35,449 nucleotides of DNA from DAOUMU01 sp034409055 (GCA_034409055.1 DAOUMU010000376.1:1-35449), one strand, 5' to 3'. Positions 20,277-29,910 are shown, numbered from the stretch's first letter. Translations and numbers: made by a program. The notes: generated from the letters alone by a model not told the origin.

Positions 20277-23192
20277 ATGAAAATCAAACACCTCTTTATG
20301 ATCTTAAGTCTCAGCCTGGGCTTGATTTTGACCCTGGTCATTGTTTTTACCAGCCTGGCTGCGCCGGGCAATCCTATCCTCAACCCGGCTCGCAACAGCC
20401 ACAGCGCCCCGTTGACCACAACGGTTTCTATCATCTACGACGAGCCGATGGACGCGGCCACGGTCACCAGCCGCACCTTTGTCATCCACGCCATGCACAG
20501 CGGCGTATTAACAGAAACCTACGGCGTCAGTGGCGGAACCATTACCTTTACCCCCCGGCGGGCCTTCCATCAAGGCGAATTGGTGTACGTGATTGCGACC
20601 ACCGGCACGCTGAATATCACCGGCACCGCGCCGCTTTCTGCCACTCAGTGGCAGTTTACGGCCGGCAAGATATTCTCTCGCAGCACTGCGCCCACTTTTA
20701 CGGATAGTGGGGCCAATTTACCGGGTATTGAACGCGCGGTCTGGGGCGACTATGATAACGACGGTGATCTGGACGTTCTGCTCTTTGGCAATAATGCCCC
20801 CACCAGCGGCGAAACCAAACTCTACCGCAATGACCACGGTCTCTTTATCACCGATACTGTCGCCGGTGCCGCGCTGCCCAATGTGCGTTATGGCGCTGCT
20901 GCGGCCTGGGGCGACTACGATAACGACGGCGACCTGGACATCTTGCTCACCGGGGACGCCGGCAGCGGTTTAGCCATCAACCCCATCGCCACGGTGTATC
21001 GCAACGATAACGGCGTATTTAATGCTGATGCTGCGGCCAGCGCAGGGCTAACTGGTGTGGATTACAGCGCGGTAGCCTGGGGTGACTACGACAACGATGG
21101 CGACCTGGATATTTTGTTGACCGGGCAAAAATCCGGCTTCACGCGCGTGTCCCGCCTCTACCGCAATGATCCGGCGCCGGGCACAGGCCGGACCTTTACC
21201 GACATCAATGCCGGGCTGACCGATGTAATGGACAGCGCGGTGGCCTGGGGCGACTACGATAACGACGGCGACCTGGACATCTTGCTGGCGGGAAACAGCA
21301 GCGGGCCTGTCACCCAGGTGTATCGCAATCACAACAACCAGTTTGAACTGGATACCGTCGCCAGCGCGGGGCTGGTTGGGGTGGAATGTAGCGCAGTGGC
21401 CTGGGGCGATTATGACAACGACGGCGACCTGGATATTTTGCTTTCAGGCAGAGACGCCGGCGACACTCTCCTGGCCCAGGTGTATCGCAACGACTCAACG
21501 CCAGGCGGGCGCAGTTTTACCAATATCAACGCCGGCCTCGCCGGGATTTACATGGGTTCCGTAGATTGGGGCGACTACGACAATGACGGCGACCTGGACA
21601 TTTTGCTCTCGGGCATAGATTCCTGCTGGCCGTCCACTCCCCACATTTACCGCAACGACCCGACTCCGGGAGGTCGTACTTTTACCGACATCGGGGCCGG
21701 CCTGGCCGCCGTGGGTAAAAGTTCGGCCCGGTGGGGCGATTACGACAATGACGGCGATTTGGATATTTTACTGGCCGGCGCGCACTGGAATGGGCAGGAG
21801 GACGAGTACATCTTTCGCGTGTATTGTAATGATGCCTGCGCCGCGTCCGGTTTGGCGGCGGATCTGGCCGTGAGCAAACGCGCCGATCCTCCCCTTGTAG
21901 CAGCCGGCGCATATCTGACCTACACCCTGGTTGTCACCAACCACGGCCCCGACGACGCCATCGGCTGGGTGAAGCTCACCGACACACCGCCGGCCGGGAC
22001 GACATTTGTCGATCCCGTGTTCTGGCTGCACCTGGATGAACCGGCCGGCGCCACTGCCTTTTCCGATGCCTCGGGGTTTGGTAACCACGCTGCGTGCGCC
22101 GGGAGTACCTGCCCCACGGCCGGCGTAGCGGGCCGGTACGCCAACGCCGTCCAATTCGGCGGCAGCCATTACCTGACCGTGCCCGACGCGCCCGCCTTCA
22201 AGACGCTCCAGTTCACACTGAGCGCCTGGTTCCAGTGGGACGGCGTGGGCACGGACGATGTTCAGTTTTTGACCGGCAAGGGGTACGAAGCCTTCGAAAT
22301 TCACACTGGCGGCGGGGCCGGCGTCAACGGGCTACGCTTCATCCCGGCCGGCTACTCGGCCACGAGTGTGGATGCACCGGACGTGATCCAAACCGGCTGG
22401 AACCACATCGCTGCTGTCTACACCGGCGACGCGGCCTACATCTATCACAACGGCACGCTGGCAATCAGCCGGACTAACATCAGCGGTGGCGCGGATCTGA
22501 CCGCCAATACCGTCCCCCTTACCATCGGCCGGCGGGGTGACGGCTCGTATCCTTTCGCGGGCCGGCTTGACGAGGTGGGCCTCTTTAGCCGCGCCCTGTC
22601 AGCCGCCGAGATCGCCAACCACTATCAGAGTGGCCCGCCTGACCCATTCTTCAACGCCAGCCGGGGGACATGCAGTTTCGCGGCCGGGCTGGTGTGCGAC
22701 CTGGGCAGCATGGATGCCGGCCAAGTGGCTACAGTTGCCTTCCGGGTTGCCGTAGCGCCAACCCGAACCGGAACAATCGCCAACGTCGCCGGCGTGACCG
22801 GCTATGTGCCCGATCCGAAACCGTTCAACAACACCGCAACCGCAACCGTCATCGCCAGGGGGTATAATACGCCGCCGCTGGCCAACGCCGGATTAGATCG
22901 GTCGGTGGACACCCTGGCCCTGGTCACGCTGAACGGCAGCGGGAGCAGCGACCCCGACGGCGACCTGCCACTGACCTACCGATGGAGCCAGACCGGCGGC
23001 CTGGCAGTGACGTTCACGCCCAACCTGAGCGTGACGACCTTTACCGCACCGGCTGACCCGGCGGTGCTGACCTTTACCCTGACTGTCACCGACAGCCTGG
23101 GGCTGGTCAGTCTCACGCCGGATGAAGTTGTCATCACCATCTATGACGATGTCTCCCGTGTTTTTCTACCCATCATCTTCAAGTTTGATTAG
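20277..23192 (+). CDS. secreted FG-GAP/VCBS-repeat protein with Ig-like, DUF11, LamG and PKD-like domains
   Basis: 971 residues from ATG 20277, after AAGGAG. Signal peptide or anchor at about 5-29, then a SbsA Ig-like domain (about 40-125). Seven FG-GAP/VCBS repeats follow (about 130-515), each with W-G-D-Y-D-N-D-G-D-L-D, a calcium-binding D-x-D-x-D-G loop, predicting a beta-propeller. A DUF11 domain then begins at about 530 and is interrupted by a LamG concanavalin-like domain (about 583-785), after which DUF11 resumes. A PKD-like domain (about 860-955) and the C-terminal V-F-L-P-I-I-F-K finish it; that ending is common on Chloroflexota secreted proteins. It probably binds carbohydrate or protein outside the cell. 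Confidence 0.93.
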   Translation: MKIKHLFMILSLSLGLILTLVIVFTSLAAPGNPILNPARNSHSAPLTTTVSIIYDEPMDAATVTSRTFVIHAMHSGVLTETYGVSGGTITFTPRRAFHQGELVYVIATTGTLNITGTAPLSATQWQFTAGKIFSRSTAPTFTDSGANLPGIERAVWGDYDNDGDLDVLLFGNNAPTSGETKLYRNDHGLFITDTVAGAALPNVRYGAAAAWGDYDNDGDLDILLTGDAGSGLAINPIATVYRNDNGVFNADAAASAGLTGVDYSAVAWGDYDNDGDLDILLTGQKSGFTRVSRLYRNDPAPGTGRTFTDINAGLTDVMDSAVAWGDYDNDGDLDILLAGNSSGPVTQVYRNHNNQFELDTVASAGLVGVECSAVAWGDYDNDGDLDILLSGRDAGDTLLAQVYRNDSTPGGRSFTNINAGLAGIYMGSVDWGDYDNDGDLDILLSGIDSCWPSTPHIYRNDPTPGGRTFTDIGAGLAAVGKSSARWGDYDNDGDLDILLAGAHWNGQEDEYIFRVYCNDACAASGLAADLAVSKRADPPLVAAGAYLTYTLVVTNHGPDDAIGWVKLTDTPPAGTTFVDPVFWLHLDEPAGATAFSDASGFGNHAACAGSTCPTAGVAGRYANAVQFGGSHYLTVPDAPAFKTLQFTLSAWFQWDGVGTDDVQFLTGKGYEAFEIHTGGGAGVNGLRFIPAGYSATSVDAPDVIQTGWNHIAAVYTGDAAYIYHNGTLAISRTNISGGADLTANTVPLTIGRRGDGSYPFAGRLDEVGLFSRALSAAEIANHYQSGPPDPFFNASRGTCSFAAGLVCDLGSMDAGQVATVAFRVAVAPTRTGTIANVAGVTGYVPDPKPFNNTATATVIARGYNTPPLANAGLDRSVDTLALVTLNGSGSSDPDGDLPLTYRWSQTGGLAVTFTPNLSVTTFTAPADPAVLTFTLTVTDSLGLVSLTPDEVVITIYDDVSRVFLPIIFKFD

Positions 23193-23196
23193 TTGA

Positions 23197-23349
23197 TTTT
23201 TTAACTTCTACCTTATCTATTGGCTTTATGTGGTCAGCCTGCCCATTGGTCCCATCTGGATATTGCATACCTGCTACACCATTTTCAGCGGCCTGTTTCT
23301 GATCATGTATTTATGGTTCCGCCCGCACAATCTGGCGAAGTCGCATTAG
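23197..23349 (+). pseudogene. possible end of a membrane protein
   Basis: 50 hydrophobic and aromatic codons (Y-L-I-Y-W-L-Y-V-V-S-L-P-I-G...) run to TAG with a stop just upstream and no ATG start at the beginning. It looks like the last one or two membrane helices of a lost gene. Between 23350 and 23599 I see only the hairpin at 23373-23399 and no convincing gene. Confidence 0.3.
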
Positions 23350-23372
23350 TAAACATAAACCGTACGCTTGAT

Positions 23373-23399
23373 AGGGTTGGGTCTAACTGACCCAACCCT
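23373..23399. terminator. hairpin between convergent genes
   Basis: AGGGTTGGGT (23373-23382) and ACCCAACCCT (23390-23399) form a perfect 10-bp stem with a 7-base loop. A further AACCCAACCC follows. There is no T-run on either strand. It may act as a bidirectional barrier between the FG-GAP gene and the minus-strand glycosidase. Confidence 0.4.
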
Positions 23400-23599
23400 A
23401 ACCCAACCCTCAAACCTATATTTTGGCAGGACAATTTTTTCCGGGAAGTAGCTATACTGGAACCATCAACATCAAATTAACTTCATTTGAAGCCCTGACC
23501 AAGCTTTTGACCTGGTCGGCTCTGGGGAGTTCTACCTCTACCTCTGGCAACTGGCTGTTGCAAAACTGCTGTGAGCCAAATTGTATCACCTCAAAATGG

Positions 23600-26500
23600 C
23601 TATTCATCCCTTGCCAGCGCTTCATAGACCGGCTGGCCGATGATACTGAAGTACCCCAGTTCGCCGTAATTTCCATTCACCCCGTAATCCAGATTCCACA
23701 GGAACATCGGGCCAACCCACTCCTGTTCAGCGGCCCATTCAAAGGCCGCCAGAGTCCACGCAGTCTGCTCCTCAGCCGTATTGTCACGAGCATACTCGAA
23801 ACCGGATGCTGAATTCTGAGCGACTGCCCAGCCGAATTCGGTCGGCCAAATCGGTTTATTCTCATCGCCGTTAGCTATCATTACCTCCCGGTAAGCTGCC
23901 ATTGTACCCAGGAAGCACCAACCGTGATGGCGATTTTCAAACGGCTCCAGAAAGTGCGTCGCCGTGGCTTCTTCAGAGGTTATGGTTTGCCAATCGGCCA
24001 GGGCCGGACAGTTAAAGCCGGCAGGGTGCGCGCCCAGGGCATCAAAGTAGCCCTTAAGGCCGTTGGCATACATTTGCTCAAGATACTCGACATCGTCAAC
24101 GGCTAAATCTTCGATAGTGCCCGCCGGGGTCAGCCCGCCGCTGACAACCGTCATCTCCGGGTTAACAGCTTTGATGGCCTGATAAGCCTGCTGCAAGAGT
24201 TGAACGTACCTGGCCGCATCGATACGGCCCTGCCCACCTGCTTCGTACCACAGATTTTGCTCGTTCCAAACCTCGATGGCCTGTACCTGTCCCCGGTAAC
24301 GCTCGGCTACCTTCGCTACAAAACCGGCATAGGTAGCCGGGTCGGCCGGCGGCCCTTCGATGGTTTTGTCATCGTCGGCAGGGCGGGCCCAGTCGGGTGC
24401 CTTGGGAATGCTCAATAGTACCTTGATGTTGTTGGCGGCGTAAGTCTCGATGACCTCATCCCACCGGCTCCAGTCATAGGCGCCGGGTGTCAGTTCAACC
24501 TCTTTCCAGGCCATTTGGAATTTGACCCACTCGAACCCCAGTGTTTTGAGATGGTTAATGTTAGCATCCGTATCACCCCAGGGATTGGTCTGGATGCCGT
24601 AGCCCAATCGCGTCTTCCTCTCACTTGAAGCCAGGGCGAGATCCATATGCTGCTGTAATTTATCCAGGGCGGACAGAAAAAATTCACGGCTAAGTGGGTT
24701 CGGCTCACCGGTTACAGCCGGAATGTGATCGAACACCAGCAAGTTTAGAATATTTTGGTTAACAATGAGACCCCAGTAAACGTGCTCACCCTCATCGCCC
24801 ACCAGGCCCGTCATGAACACCCGAGATATTTCTTCGGCGGTTGAGGAGTCAGAAGGAAATAATTCACGCAAAGCATTATTTTGAAGGGCTTCCACCATAC
24901 TTTCCCACTGGGCTTTGGCCTGTTCTGGGGAGGAATATCGATAGACGTGATTGATCACCGAGGTCGTCGTTGCCAGCTCACTCCCCAGTTGAGGCAGCGG
25001 TACGAGAGCAAATACGTGATAATTTTCGGAAATTGCCTCTTCGTCGAAAGTGAAGTTGTTAAATAAAGGATTGCCCGGCGAGGCCAGGATTATCGGCCCT
25101 CTGCTCTGCCATTCAGTTCCTTCGGGCAAGTCCTCCGGTTGCAGCGCCAGTTGGGCCAGAGGAACGGCAGTAGATGGTGGTGTCTCTTCCAATTCAGGCG
25201 TTTCATTCCCGGAATTATCGACCAGGAGGCGTGGGCCTGCCGCAGGCGGCAACCACTCAATCCAGGAGATTAGCGCAGGCGTATCTGTCAGTTGGGTGAC
25301 GTTGCTGCCATCGGCATTCATCACATACAGTCTGGCTTCATCGACATCAGGGCCAACCGCAAAGGCGATCTGTTGACCATCAGGAGACCAGACCCCATAC
25401 CAGGCCGACATGGCCTCATCCGTCAAACGGGTCAGATTCGTGCCGTCGGCATTTATCACGTAGATACCCGCCTCCCCCATTTCTCCCGAACTAAAAAGAA
25501 TCTGTTCTCCCTTCGGAGACCACATGATAGCATAGGCAGAAGTTAACCCCGATCCCTGGGTTAGGTTTGTCTTATCGGTGCCATCGGCATCCATAACGTA
25601 AAGATGCCGGTCAGTTTTTGGCCTGGTGAGTGACGAAAATGCAACCTGCCGTCCATCCGGGGACCAGGTCAAATCAAAAGTCATGCCGGCGTCGTCTGGC
25701 AGCTCAACTGGGTCGGTGCCATCGGCATCGATGATGTAGGGTTGGAGACCTTGCTTTTGGTTCGATACAAAGCCAATCTTTTGTCCGTTGGGCGACCAGA
25801 CCGGGGCCTGGTTGCCGCTGCCGGAGACTGTGTCTTCCGCTACATCCGGCTTCAGCTCAATCAGATTTGTGCCATCCCTATTGACTACGTAGATATGATG
25901 GTTGCTTAGAACCCGTGAGGTGAACGCAATTCGGCGGCCATCCGGCGACCAAACGGGATATTGATCTTCGGCCAGGTGGTCTGTCAGCCGGGTGACGTTA
26001 GCGCCGTCGGCATCCATCACATATAGGTTGAAGACATCGACTGCCTCCAGCGAGGTAAAAGCGACTTTTTGCCCATCCGGCGACCAGCGAAGGTACCGCT
26101 GCGTGGCTGGGACGGGCAGGCGAGTCAAGTTCGTGCCGTCGGCGTTGGTGATGAAAGCGCCGTCGTTAGTTTCAAAGAGGATCCATGCCGGCTTATTGGT
26201 CTGAACAATATCGCCCACGGACACCGGCGTCTCTTTGGGTGGGGTATCTTCCTCCGGCGATTGAACATTGGGTGCCAACTGAACAAGCGGTTGCAAAAAT
26301 CCCAATTGTAGCCCAAAAATGACCAACACCGCGATCAAGCTGATGCTGCTGATCAAGGCCAAACGCTTGAGCATGATCGATCTCCTTTCTCTATGGGGTC
26401 TCAGCTCCAAACTTTTGACGTTATTTTTGAACTGCACCAGGAGGGAGGAAGATTCCCAGACCATTAGCGTAGAAACTGTTGGAGATGGGTTGTCGGACGA

Positions 26501-26620
26501 TGAGTCAATCGACTCGCCTGAGGCTAAGCGAGCCTGTATGACCGACCATAAATCCAGATGAGACGGGATTGCTTCTTGGGCAATGTGCTTCAATGCCTGA
26601 GTAATTTCTCTTTTTCGCAT
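23600..26620 (-). CDS. membrane-anchored PD40 propeller fused to a TIM-barrel glycosidase, possible anti-sigma/sensor
   Basis: 1006 residues from ATG 26620 with AGGTG before it. Residues 1-80 are cytoplasmic and resemble the short N-termini seen in Chloroflexota proteins encoded after ECF sigma factors (M-R-K-R-E-I-T-Q-A-L...L-W-S-V-I-Q-A-R-L). A membrane helix at 84-109 follows, then six to seven TolB/PD40 repeats (W-S-P-D-G-Q, N-A-D-G-T-N-L-T) to about 475. A middle domain of about 150 residues is unrecognised. The TIM barrel from about 665 resembles GH39-type enzymes, with acid/base Glu787 in V-W-N-E-Q-N and nucleophile Glu928 in W-P-T-E-F-G-W. It starts 32 bases after the sigma-factor gene and is probably its regulator. 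Confidence 0.88.
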   Translation of the reverse strand: MRKREITQALKHIAQEAIPSHLDLWSVIQARLASGESIDSSSDNPSPTVSTLMVWESSSLLVQFKNNVKSLELRPHRERRSIMLKRLALISSISLIAVLVIFGLQLGFLQPLVQLAPNVQSPEEDTPPKETPVSVGDIVQTNKPAWILFETNDGAFITNADGTNLTRLPVPATQRYLRWSPDGQKVAFTSLEAVDVFNLYVMDADGANVTRLTDHLAEDQYPVWSPDGRRIAFTSRVLSNHHIYVVNRDGTNLIELKPDVAEDTVSGSGNQAPVWSPNGQKIGFVSNQKQGLQPYIIDADGTDPVELPDDAGMTFDLTWSPDGRQVAFSSLTRPKTDRHLYVMDADGTDKTNLTQGSGLTSAYAIMWSPKGEQILFSSGEMGEAGIYVINADGTNLTRLTDEAMSAWYGVWSPDGQQIAFAVGPDVDEARLYVMNADGSNVTQLTDTPALISWIEWLPPAAGPRLLVDNSGNETPELEETPPSTAVPLAQLALQPEDLPEGTEWQSRGPIILASPGNPLFNNFTFDEEAISENYHVFALVPLPQLGSELATTTSVINHVYRYSSPEQAKAQWESMVEALQNNALRELFPSDSSTAEEISRVFMTGLVGDEGEHVYWGLIVNQNILNLLVFDHIPAVTGEPNPLSREFFLSALDKLQQHMDLALASSERKTRLGYGIQTNPWGDTDANINHLKTLGFEWVKFQMAWKEVELTPGAYDWSRWDEVIETYAANNIKVLLSIPKAPDWARPADDDKTIEGPPADPATYAGFVAKVAERYRGQVQAIEVWNEQNLWYEAGGQGRIDAARYVQLLQQAYQAIKAVNPEMTVVSGGLTPAGTIEDLAVDDVEYLEQMYANGLKGYFDALGAHPAGFNCPALADWQTITSEEATATHFLEPFENRHHGWCFLGTMAAYREVMIANGDENKPIWPTEFGWAVAQNSASGFEYARDNTAEEQTAWTLAAFEWAAEQEWVGPMFLWNLDYGVNGNYGELGYFSIIGQPVYEALARDE

Positions 26621-26652
26621 TACACACCTCGCTGCTCGCTTCCTCTCCGATC

Positions 26653-27213
26653 TCACAGGCCAAGGGGGCGGAGTAACGCCCGCAACCGTTTTCGGGCGGT
26701 ATGCAACCGCCACTTGATCGTCCCCGGCGCGCAGTCGGCTTCGGTGGCCATTTCACTTTCGCTCAAGCCCAGGTAATAGCGCTGCACAATGGCAGCCCGC
26801 TGGAGGGGTGAAAGTTTCCCCAAAGCTTGCCAAACAGCCTGGCGGGTGTCGGTTATCTCGGCCAGGTCGTCGGGATTGGGCCTTGACTCTTTGAGGAAAT
26901 CGGCCAGCGCAGACTCGGCTTCCTCCAAAACAGCATCCAGTGAGATGTGACGGTTTTGCTGTGTCGTTACCTTCAACGCGTCGTTAATAACGCTGCGCAA
27001 AAACCAGGGCCGAAAAGGTCGTTGAGTATCAAACTGGGTAATTCGTTCATAGACCCGGATAAAGGCCGTTTGAACGATGTCTTCAGCCGTGGCCCGATCA
27101 TGCACGATCAAATAAACTGCCCGCAGGGCTTCTGTTTGATGCCGGCGGACCAACAGTTCCAGACCGCCAATGTCGCCCCGTTTCAGCCGGATAATCGCTT
27201 CCTGTTCGGTCAT
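26653..27213 (-). CDS. ECF-family RNA polymerase sigma factor
   Basis: 186 residues from ATG 27213, with GGAG 6 bases upstream; a TTG four codons earlier is possible. Sigma region 2 contains A-E-D-I-V-Q-T-A-F-I-R-V-Y and P-F-R-P-W-F-L-R-S-V-I-N-D-A. Region 4 contains L-S-P-L-Q-R-A-A-I-V-Q-R-Y-Y-L-G-L-S-E-S-E-M-A and then G-T-I-K-W-R-L-H-T-A-R-K-R-L. It directs RNA polymerase to a dedicated promoter set. The following membrane gene is 32 bases away, so the two should form a sigma/anti-sigma pair. A matching target promoter was not identified with confidence. Confidence 0.94.
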   Translation of the reverse strand: MTEQEAIIRLKRGDIGGLELLVRRHQTEALRAVYLIVHDRATAEDIVQTAFIRVYERITQFDTQRPFRPWFLRSVINDALKVTTQQNRHISLDAVLEEAESALADFLKESRPNPDDLAEITDTRQAVWQALGKLSPLQRAAIVQRYYLGLSESEMATEADCAPGTIKWRLHTARKRLRALLRPLGL

Positions 27214-27306
27214 CCATGTCTCCAAGACTCAATGAGGGTCCCTCTATAAATTACTATCCTTAAGGAGGCGAAAAGGTTGGGATAAATTTTTGAGGTTCTT
27301 CAGGAA

Positions 27307-27421
27307 TTTCCGTGGAATCGCTCAGAGGGGATCGACAGATCCCCGACATATCGTGGCATAGCTATTTTCTGCCACAAGATGTAGGCCCGGATTTGTCAAT
27401 CCGGGCCGAGCGCCACGGAAA
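27307..27421. repeat. 115-bp branched palindromic element with three inner hairpins
   Basis: The outer arms are TTTCCGTGG (27307-27315) with CCACGGAAA (27413-27421) and CGCTC (27319-27323) with GAGCG (27408-27412); three bases bulge. Inside are GGGGATC-GACA-GATCCCC (27327-27344), GTGGCA/TGCCAC (27353-27375) and GGCCCGGATT-TGTC-AATCCGGGCC (27384-27407). This is a cloverleaf-like layout but not a tRNA. Bases 27294-27323 match 32164-32193 on the other strand at 28 of 30 positions. Confidence 0.75.
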
Positions 27422-27478
27422 ATCCCAAAGAGCCATTTTTGAAAAGGCGTTAATTGGGGATACCTTGACCGGTTGTTG

Positions 27479-29692
27479 TTACTGAATCCAGCGGTCAGGT
27501 TGCAGTTCCGGCAGGGTTGCCAATTCTCGGCCCTGTGCGTCAACCAGATGCACGGCCAGCACGTCCTCCTTACCGGGAAAGCGGATGATCTGGTAGCCGG
27601 GCGACGGAATGACCCGCACGGCAAAGTGATGACCGGGGCGTTCGGTGCAGGTTTGCTCCTGTGGGTCGCACAACGCAGCCTCATCATAGTCGATGATTTC
27701 TTTGTCCAGGTGCCGCACTTCAGTTGCGCGATAGCCTAGCAGCCACACTTCGAGGAGGCGGCGCGAGTGTAAATCATCTAAGGTGTGGCGACTGTAGACA
27801 CAACCGGTGCGGGGCACTTGCAGGTCAACATCTGCCAGTCCTGGCTCAAACTCAAATTTGGTATCCGTCCACAGCCCCAGCAGGTAGCGCCAGTCGGCGG
27901 TTAAAAGATCCAGGTTGGGGCCATCGGGATAGCTTTGCTCAAACAGGTCTTCGCTGTTATAAAGTACCGCTGGGCGGTCAAACCACCAGTCGAGCCACGC
28001 TTGGGATCGCTCGCTGAAGGGGCGCTTCGACCAGACCGTTGTCTGCTGAACCGGCCGCGCCGGGCGCGGCCAGGTTGGCTCGGTGTGACAGACGTCAAAA
28101 TCGATTGTCTCACCCTGATCGAGCAGGCTGGATCGCTCCGGCAAAGGGGCTGCCGTCCACCAGGAGTAATTGGGTGGGTGGATGAGCGGATATTTGAGCA
28201 GTCCTAAATCAATGGTATCGGTGATGGCGGTGACGGGCACTTCAAACGCTAAATGGCTGTTTCTGATCCGGGTCAGGCCGGGCTGCAGGCCGCTCAGGGT
28301 GAAGGTTCCATTCGCTGCGGTGCGCCGCTTGATTTCCTCATCCGGCTCATTTCCCACCCACAGCGGCAAATCGCTAAGCGGGCCGTGACTGCCGTAGCCC
28401 ACGATAATCCGTCCGGTCACTGTGGCTCCCGGCGGCGGTTCGGGAATTTGCTCCAGCAACTCCTCCCGGCCAAACTGGCCGTAATAACCGGCCGTCGGGC
28501 GCAGAGGGTCATTCAAATCTACAGGTTGACACGCGCCGGGCACGGGTCGAGCCTGGCCGGTGGCCGGATCGGCTACCATCAAATCCAGGGCCTTTCCATT
28601 TTGCTGCACGTAGTAGAGGTGCAAGCCGTCAGGACTCCACACCGGCGCGTCCTGGTAGGATTCAACATTGTTCAGACGGCGATGTTGGCCGGTAGCGGGG
28701 TCAAGCAGATAGACGCGCCGCCCGGCAATGGCCGGATTATCGAAGGCCATCCAGTCGGCCCACTCCGCGCCGGTTTGGCCGGCAGGCACAGCCGCGTAGG
28801 CAATCCAATCGCCCTGTGGGGACCAGGCCACCACGCCGAGAACTTGTTCAGTCTGACTAATAACGGTTGTCACCTGCCCTATCGTTACATCAAACAAATT
28901 GAGCCACTTGTTAATCTGCGCCGAGCGATAGCCCCCGGCGGTAATGGCCAGCTTCGAGCTATCGGGCGACCAGCTTTGATAGCGTGGGTTGACTAGGGCC
29001 GTATTGTTACGAGAGAGGTCTTGAGAGTCGCTACCAGTCGAGGAGTCCAGAGCGACAGAGTAGACCTGCCCGGTTTCGGTGTCTAACACCTGCGGCGGCA
29101 AACCATCGGCCAGAATCGAGGCCGATAGGAGACTGACCCAGATGATCACGTAGCGGTTGTCGGGCGACCAGTGACCAAAAACCACCTGCTGTGGGCCATC
29201 ACGTTGAAAAGCTTCCCGACTGGATTGAAAAAGTAGCGTTGGGGTCGTGACCTGCCGGTTTTCAAGGCGGACTTGCCAGATTTCAATGGGCCGGGCATTG
29301 AGGATGGGGCCGCCTGGCCGGGGGGCAATCGTATAGTAGGGCCGCACGACGAGCAGACGCCGGCTGTCGGGCGACCAGGTGACGCTATTGACCCCACTGC
29401 TTTCGGAGAAGATGGAGTGGTCTTGATGCCGCCGGCCCAAATCGACCAGAACCAGGCTACCGGTGGTTTTATTGACCACGGCCAGCCACTGCCCATCGGG
29501 GGAGTAGTGCTGCGCGACCTCATCAAAACGGCCGCTGCGGGGGTTGACGGTTGGCTCAGGTTGCGCGGATGCGGGCGTGGACGAGGGAGAAACGGTGGGG
29601 GTGGGTGTTGAGGCAGCGGTCGGAGTCCAGGCTACCACCGGAAAAATTAACCATAGCCATCCGATTACCAGCCAGAGTATTTTTTGCGGCAT
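27479..29692 (-). CDS. secreted TolB/PD40-type beta-propeller protein
   Basis: 737 residues. A signal peptide at 1-25 (I-L-W-L-V-I-G-W-L-W-L-I-F-P) is followed by a Thr/Pro/Ser-rich linker to about 50. At least six W-S-P-D-type repeats (W-S-P-D-S-R-R, W-S-P-D-N-R-Y, W-S-P-D-S-S-K, W-S-P-Q-G-D-W, W-S-P-D-G-L-H) form a propeller to about 400. A small Ig/transthyretin-like strand region (about 430-500; G-R-I-I-V-G-Y, T-F-T-L-S-G-L-Q-P-G) and an unrecognised C-terminal domain with several cysteines complete it. GGAG 7 bases before ATG 29692 supports the start. It probably binds a ligand at the cell surface; enzymatic residues are not evident. Confidence 0.85.
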   Translation of the reverse strand: MPQKILWLVIGWLWLIFPVVAWTPTAASTPTPTVSPSSTPASAQPEPTVNPRSGRFDEVAQHYSPDGQWLAVVNKTTGSLVLVDLGRRHQDHSIFSESSGVNSVTWSPDSRRLLVVRPYYTIAPRPGGPILNARPIEIWQVRLENRQVTTPTLLFQSSREAFQRDGPQQVVFGHWSPDNRYVIIWVSLLSASILADGLPPQVLDTETGQVYSVALDSSTGSDSQDLSRNNTALVNPRYQSWSPDSSKLAITAGGYRSAQINKWLNLFDVTIGQVTTVISQTEQVLGVVAWSPQGDWIAYAAVPAGQTGAEWADWMAFDNPAIAGRRVYLLDPATGQHRRLNNVESYQDAPVWSPDGLHLYYVQQNGKALDLMVADPATGQARPVPGACQPVDLNDPLRPTAGYYGQFGREELLEQIPEPPPGATVTGRIIVGYGSHGPLSDLPLWVGNEPDEEIKRRTAANGTFTLSGLQPGLTRIRNSHLAFEVPVTAITDTIDLGLLKYPLIHPPNYSWWTAAPLPERSSLLDQGETIDFDVCHTEPTWPRPARPVQQTTVWSKRPFSERSQAWLDWWFDRPAVLYNSEDLFEQSYPDGPNLDLLTADWRYLLGLWTDTKFEFEPGLADVDLQVPRTGCVYSRHTLDDLHSRRLLEVWLLGYRATEVRHLDKEIIDYDEAALCDPQEQTCTERPGHHFAVRVIPSPGYQIIRFPGKEDVLAVHLVDAQGRELATLPELQPDRWIQ

Positions 29693-29718
29693 ATTTTATC
29701 TCCTTTGATTTTACCTTA

Positions 29719-29724
29719 ATTATA
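29719..29724 (-). promoter_or_regulatory. -10 element of the secreted propeller gene
   Basis: Read on the minus strand these bases are TATAAT, about 26 bases before the start codon. No good -35 element is visible. Confidence 0.4.
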
Positions 29725-29848
29725 GCTTAAATTTGCCGATCCAGCCCGGCTCTAACCCATCAAGCAGGGAATGTTTCCCCAACGTGCTGCCGGTAATCAG
29801 ACCTCTGATGAAGTCGCTTGAAACCCCCTACTCCCATATCCATTATGA

Positions 29849-29878
29849 AGAGCCTTGATTACCACCAAGGCTCTTTTT
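29849..29878 (+). terminator. rho-independent terminator just before the MalT-type gene
   Basis: Perfect 9-bp stem AGAGCCTTG/CAAGGCTCT (29849-29857 and 29866-29874), 8-base loop, T-run to 29878. It ends plus-strand transcription entering from upstream. No plus-strand gene is found within 6 kb upstream, so it may be a leftover or may attenuate readthrough. Confidence 0.75.
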
Positions 29879-29898
29879 GTATTTCCAGCAGCCTATTT

Positions 29899-29904
29899 TA
29901 TAAT
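29899..29904 (+). promoter_or_regulatory. -10 element placing the start codon at the transcription start
   Basis: Perfect TATAAT ends 6 bases before ATG 29911. Transcription would begin on or next to the start codon, giving a leaderless messenger; no ribosome site is present. The best -35 candidate is TTGTAT at 29877-29882. Confidence 0.5.
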
Positions 29905-29910
29905 TCACCT

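Noticed and set aside
27214..27290. ECF-type autoregulated promoter (AACC at -35) before the sigma factor
   Set aside because: CCAACC is present on the minus strand, but no convincing -10 partner lies at the right distance.
27307..27421. tRNA gene (cloverleaf-like folding)
   Set aside because: There is no TTCGA-type T-loop, no CCA-compatible acceptor and no anticodon arm of the right size.
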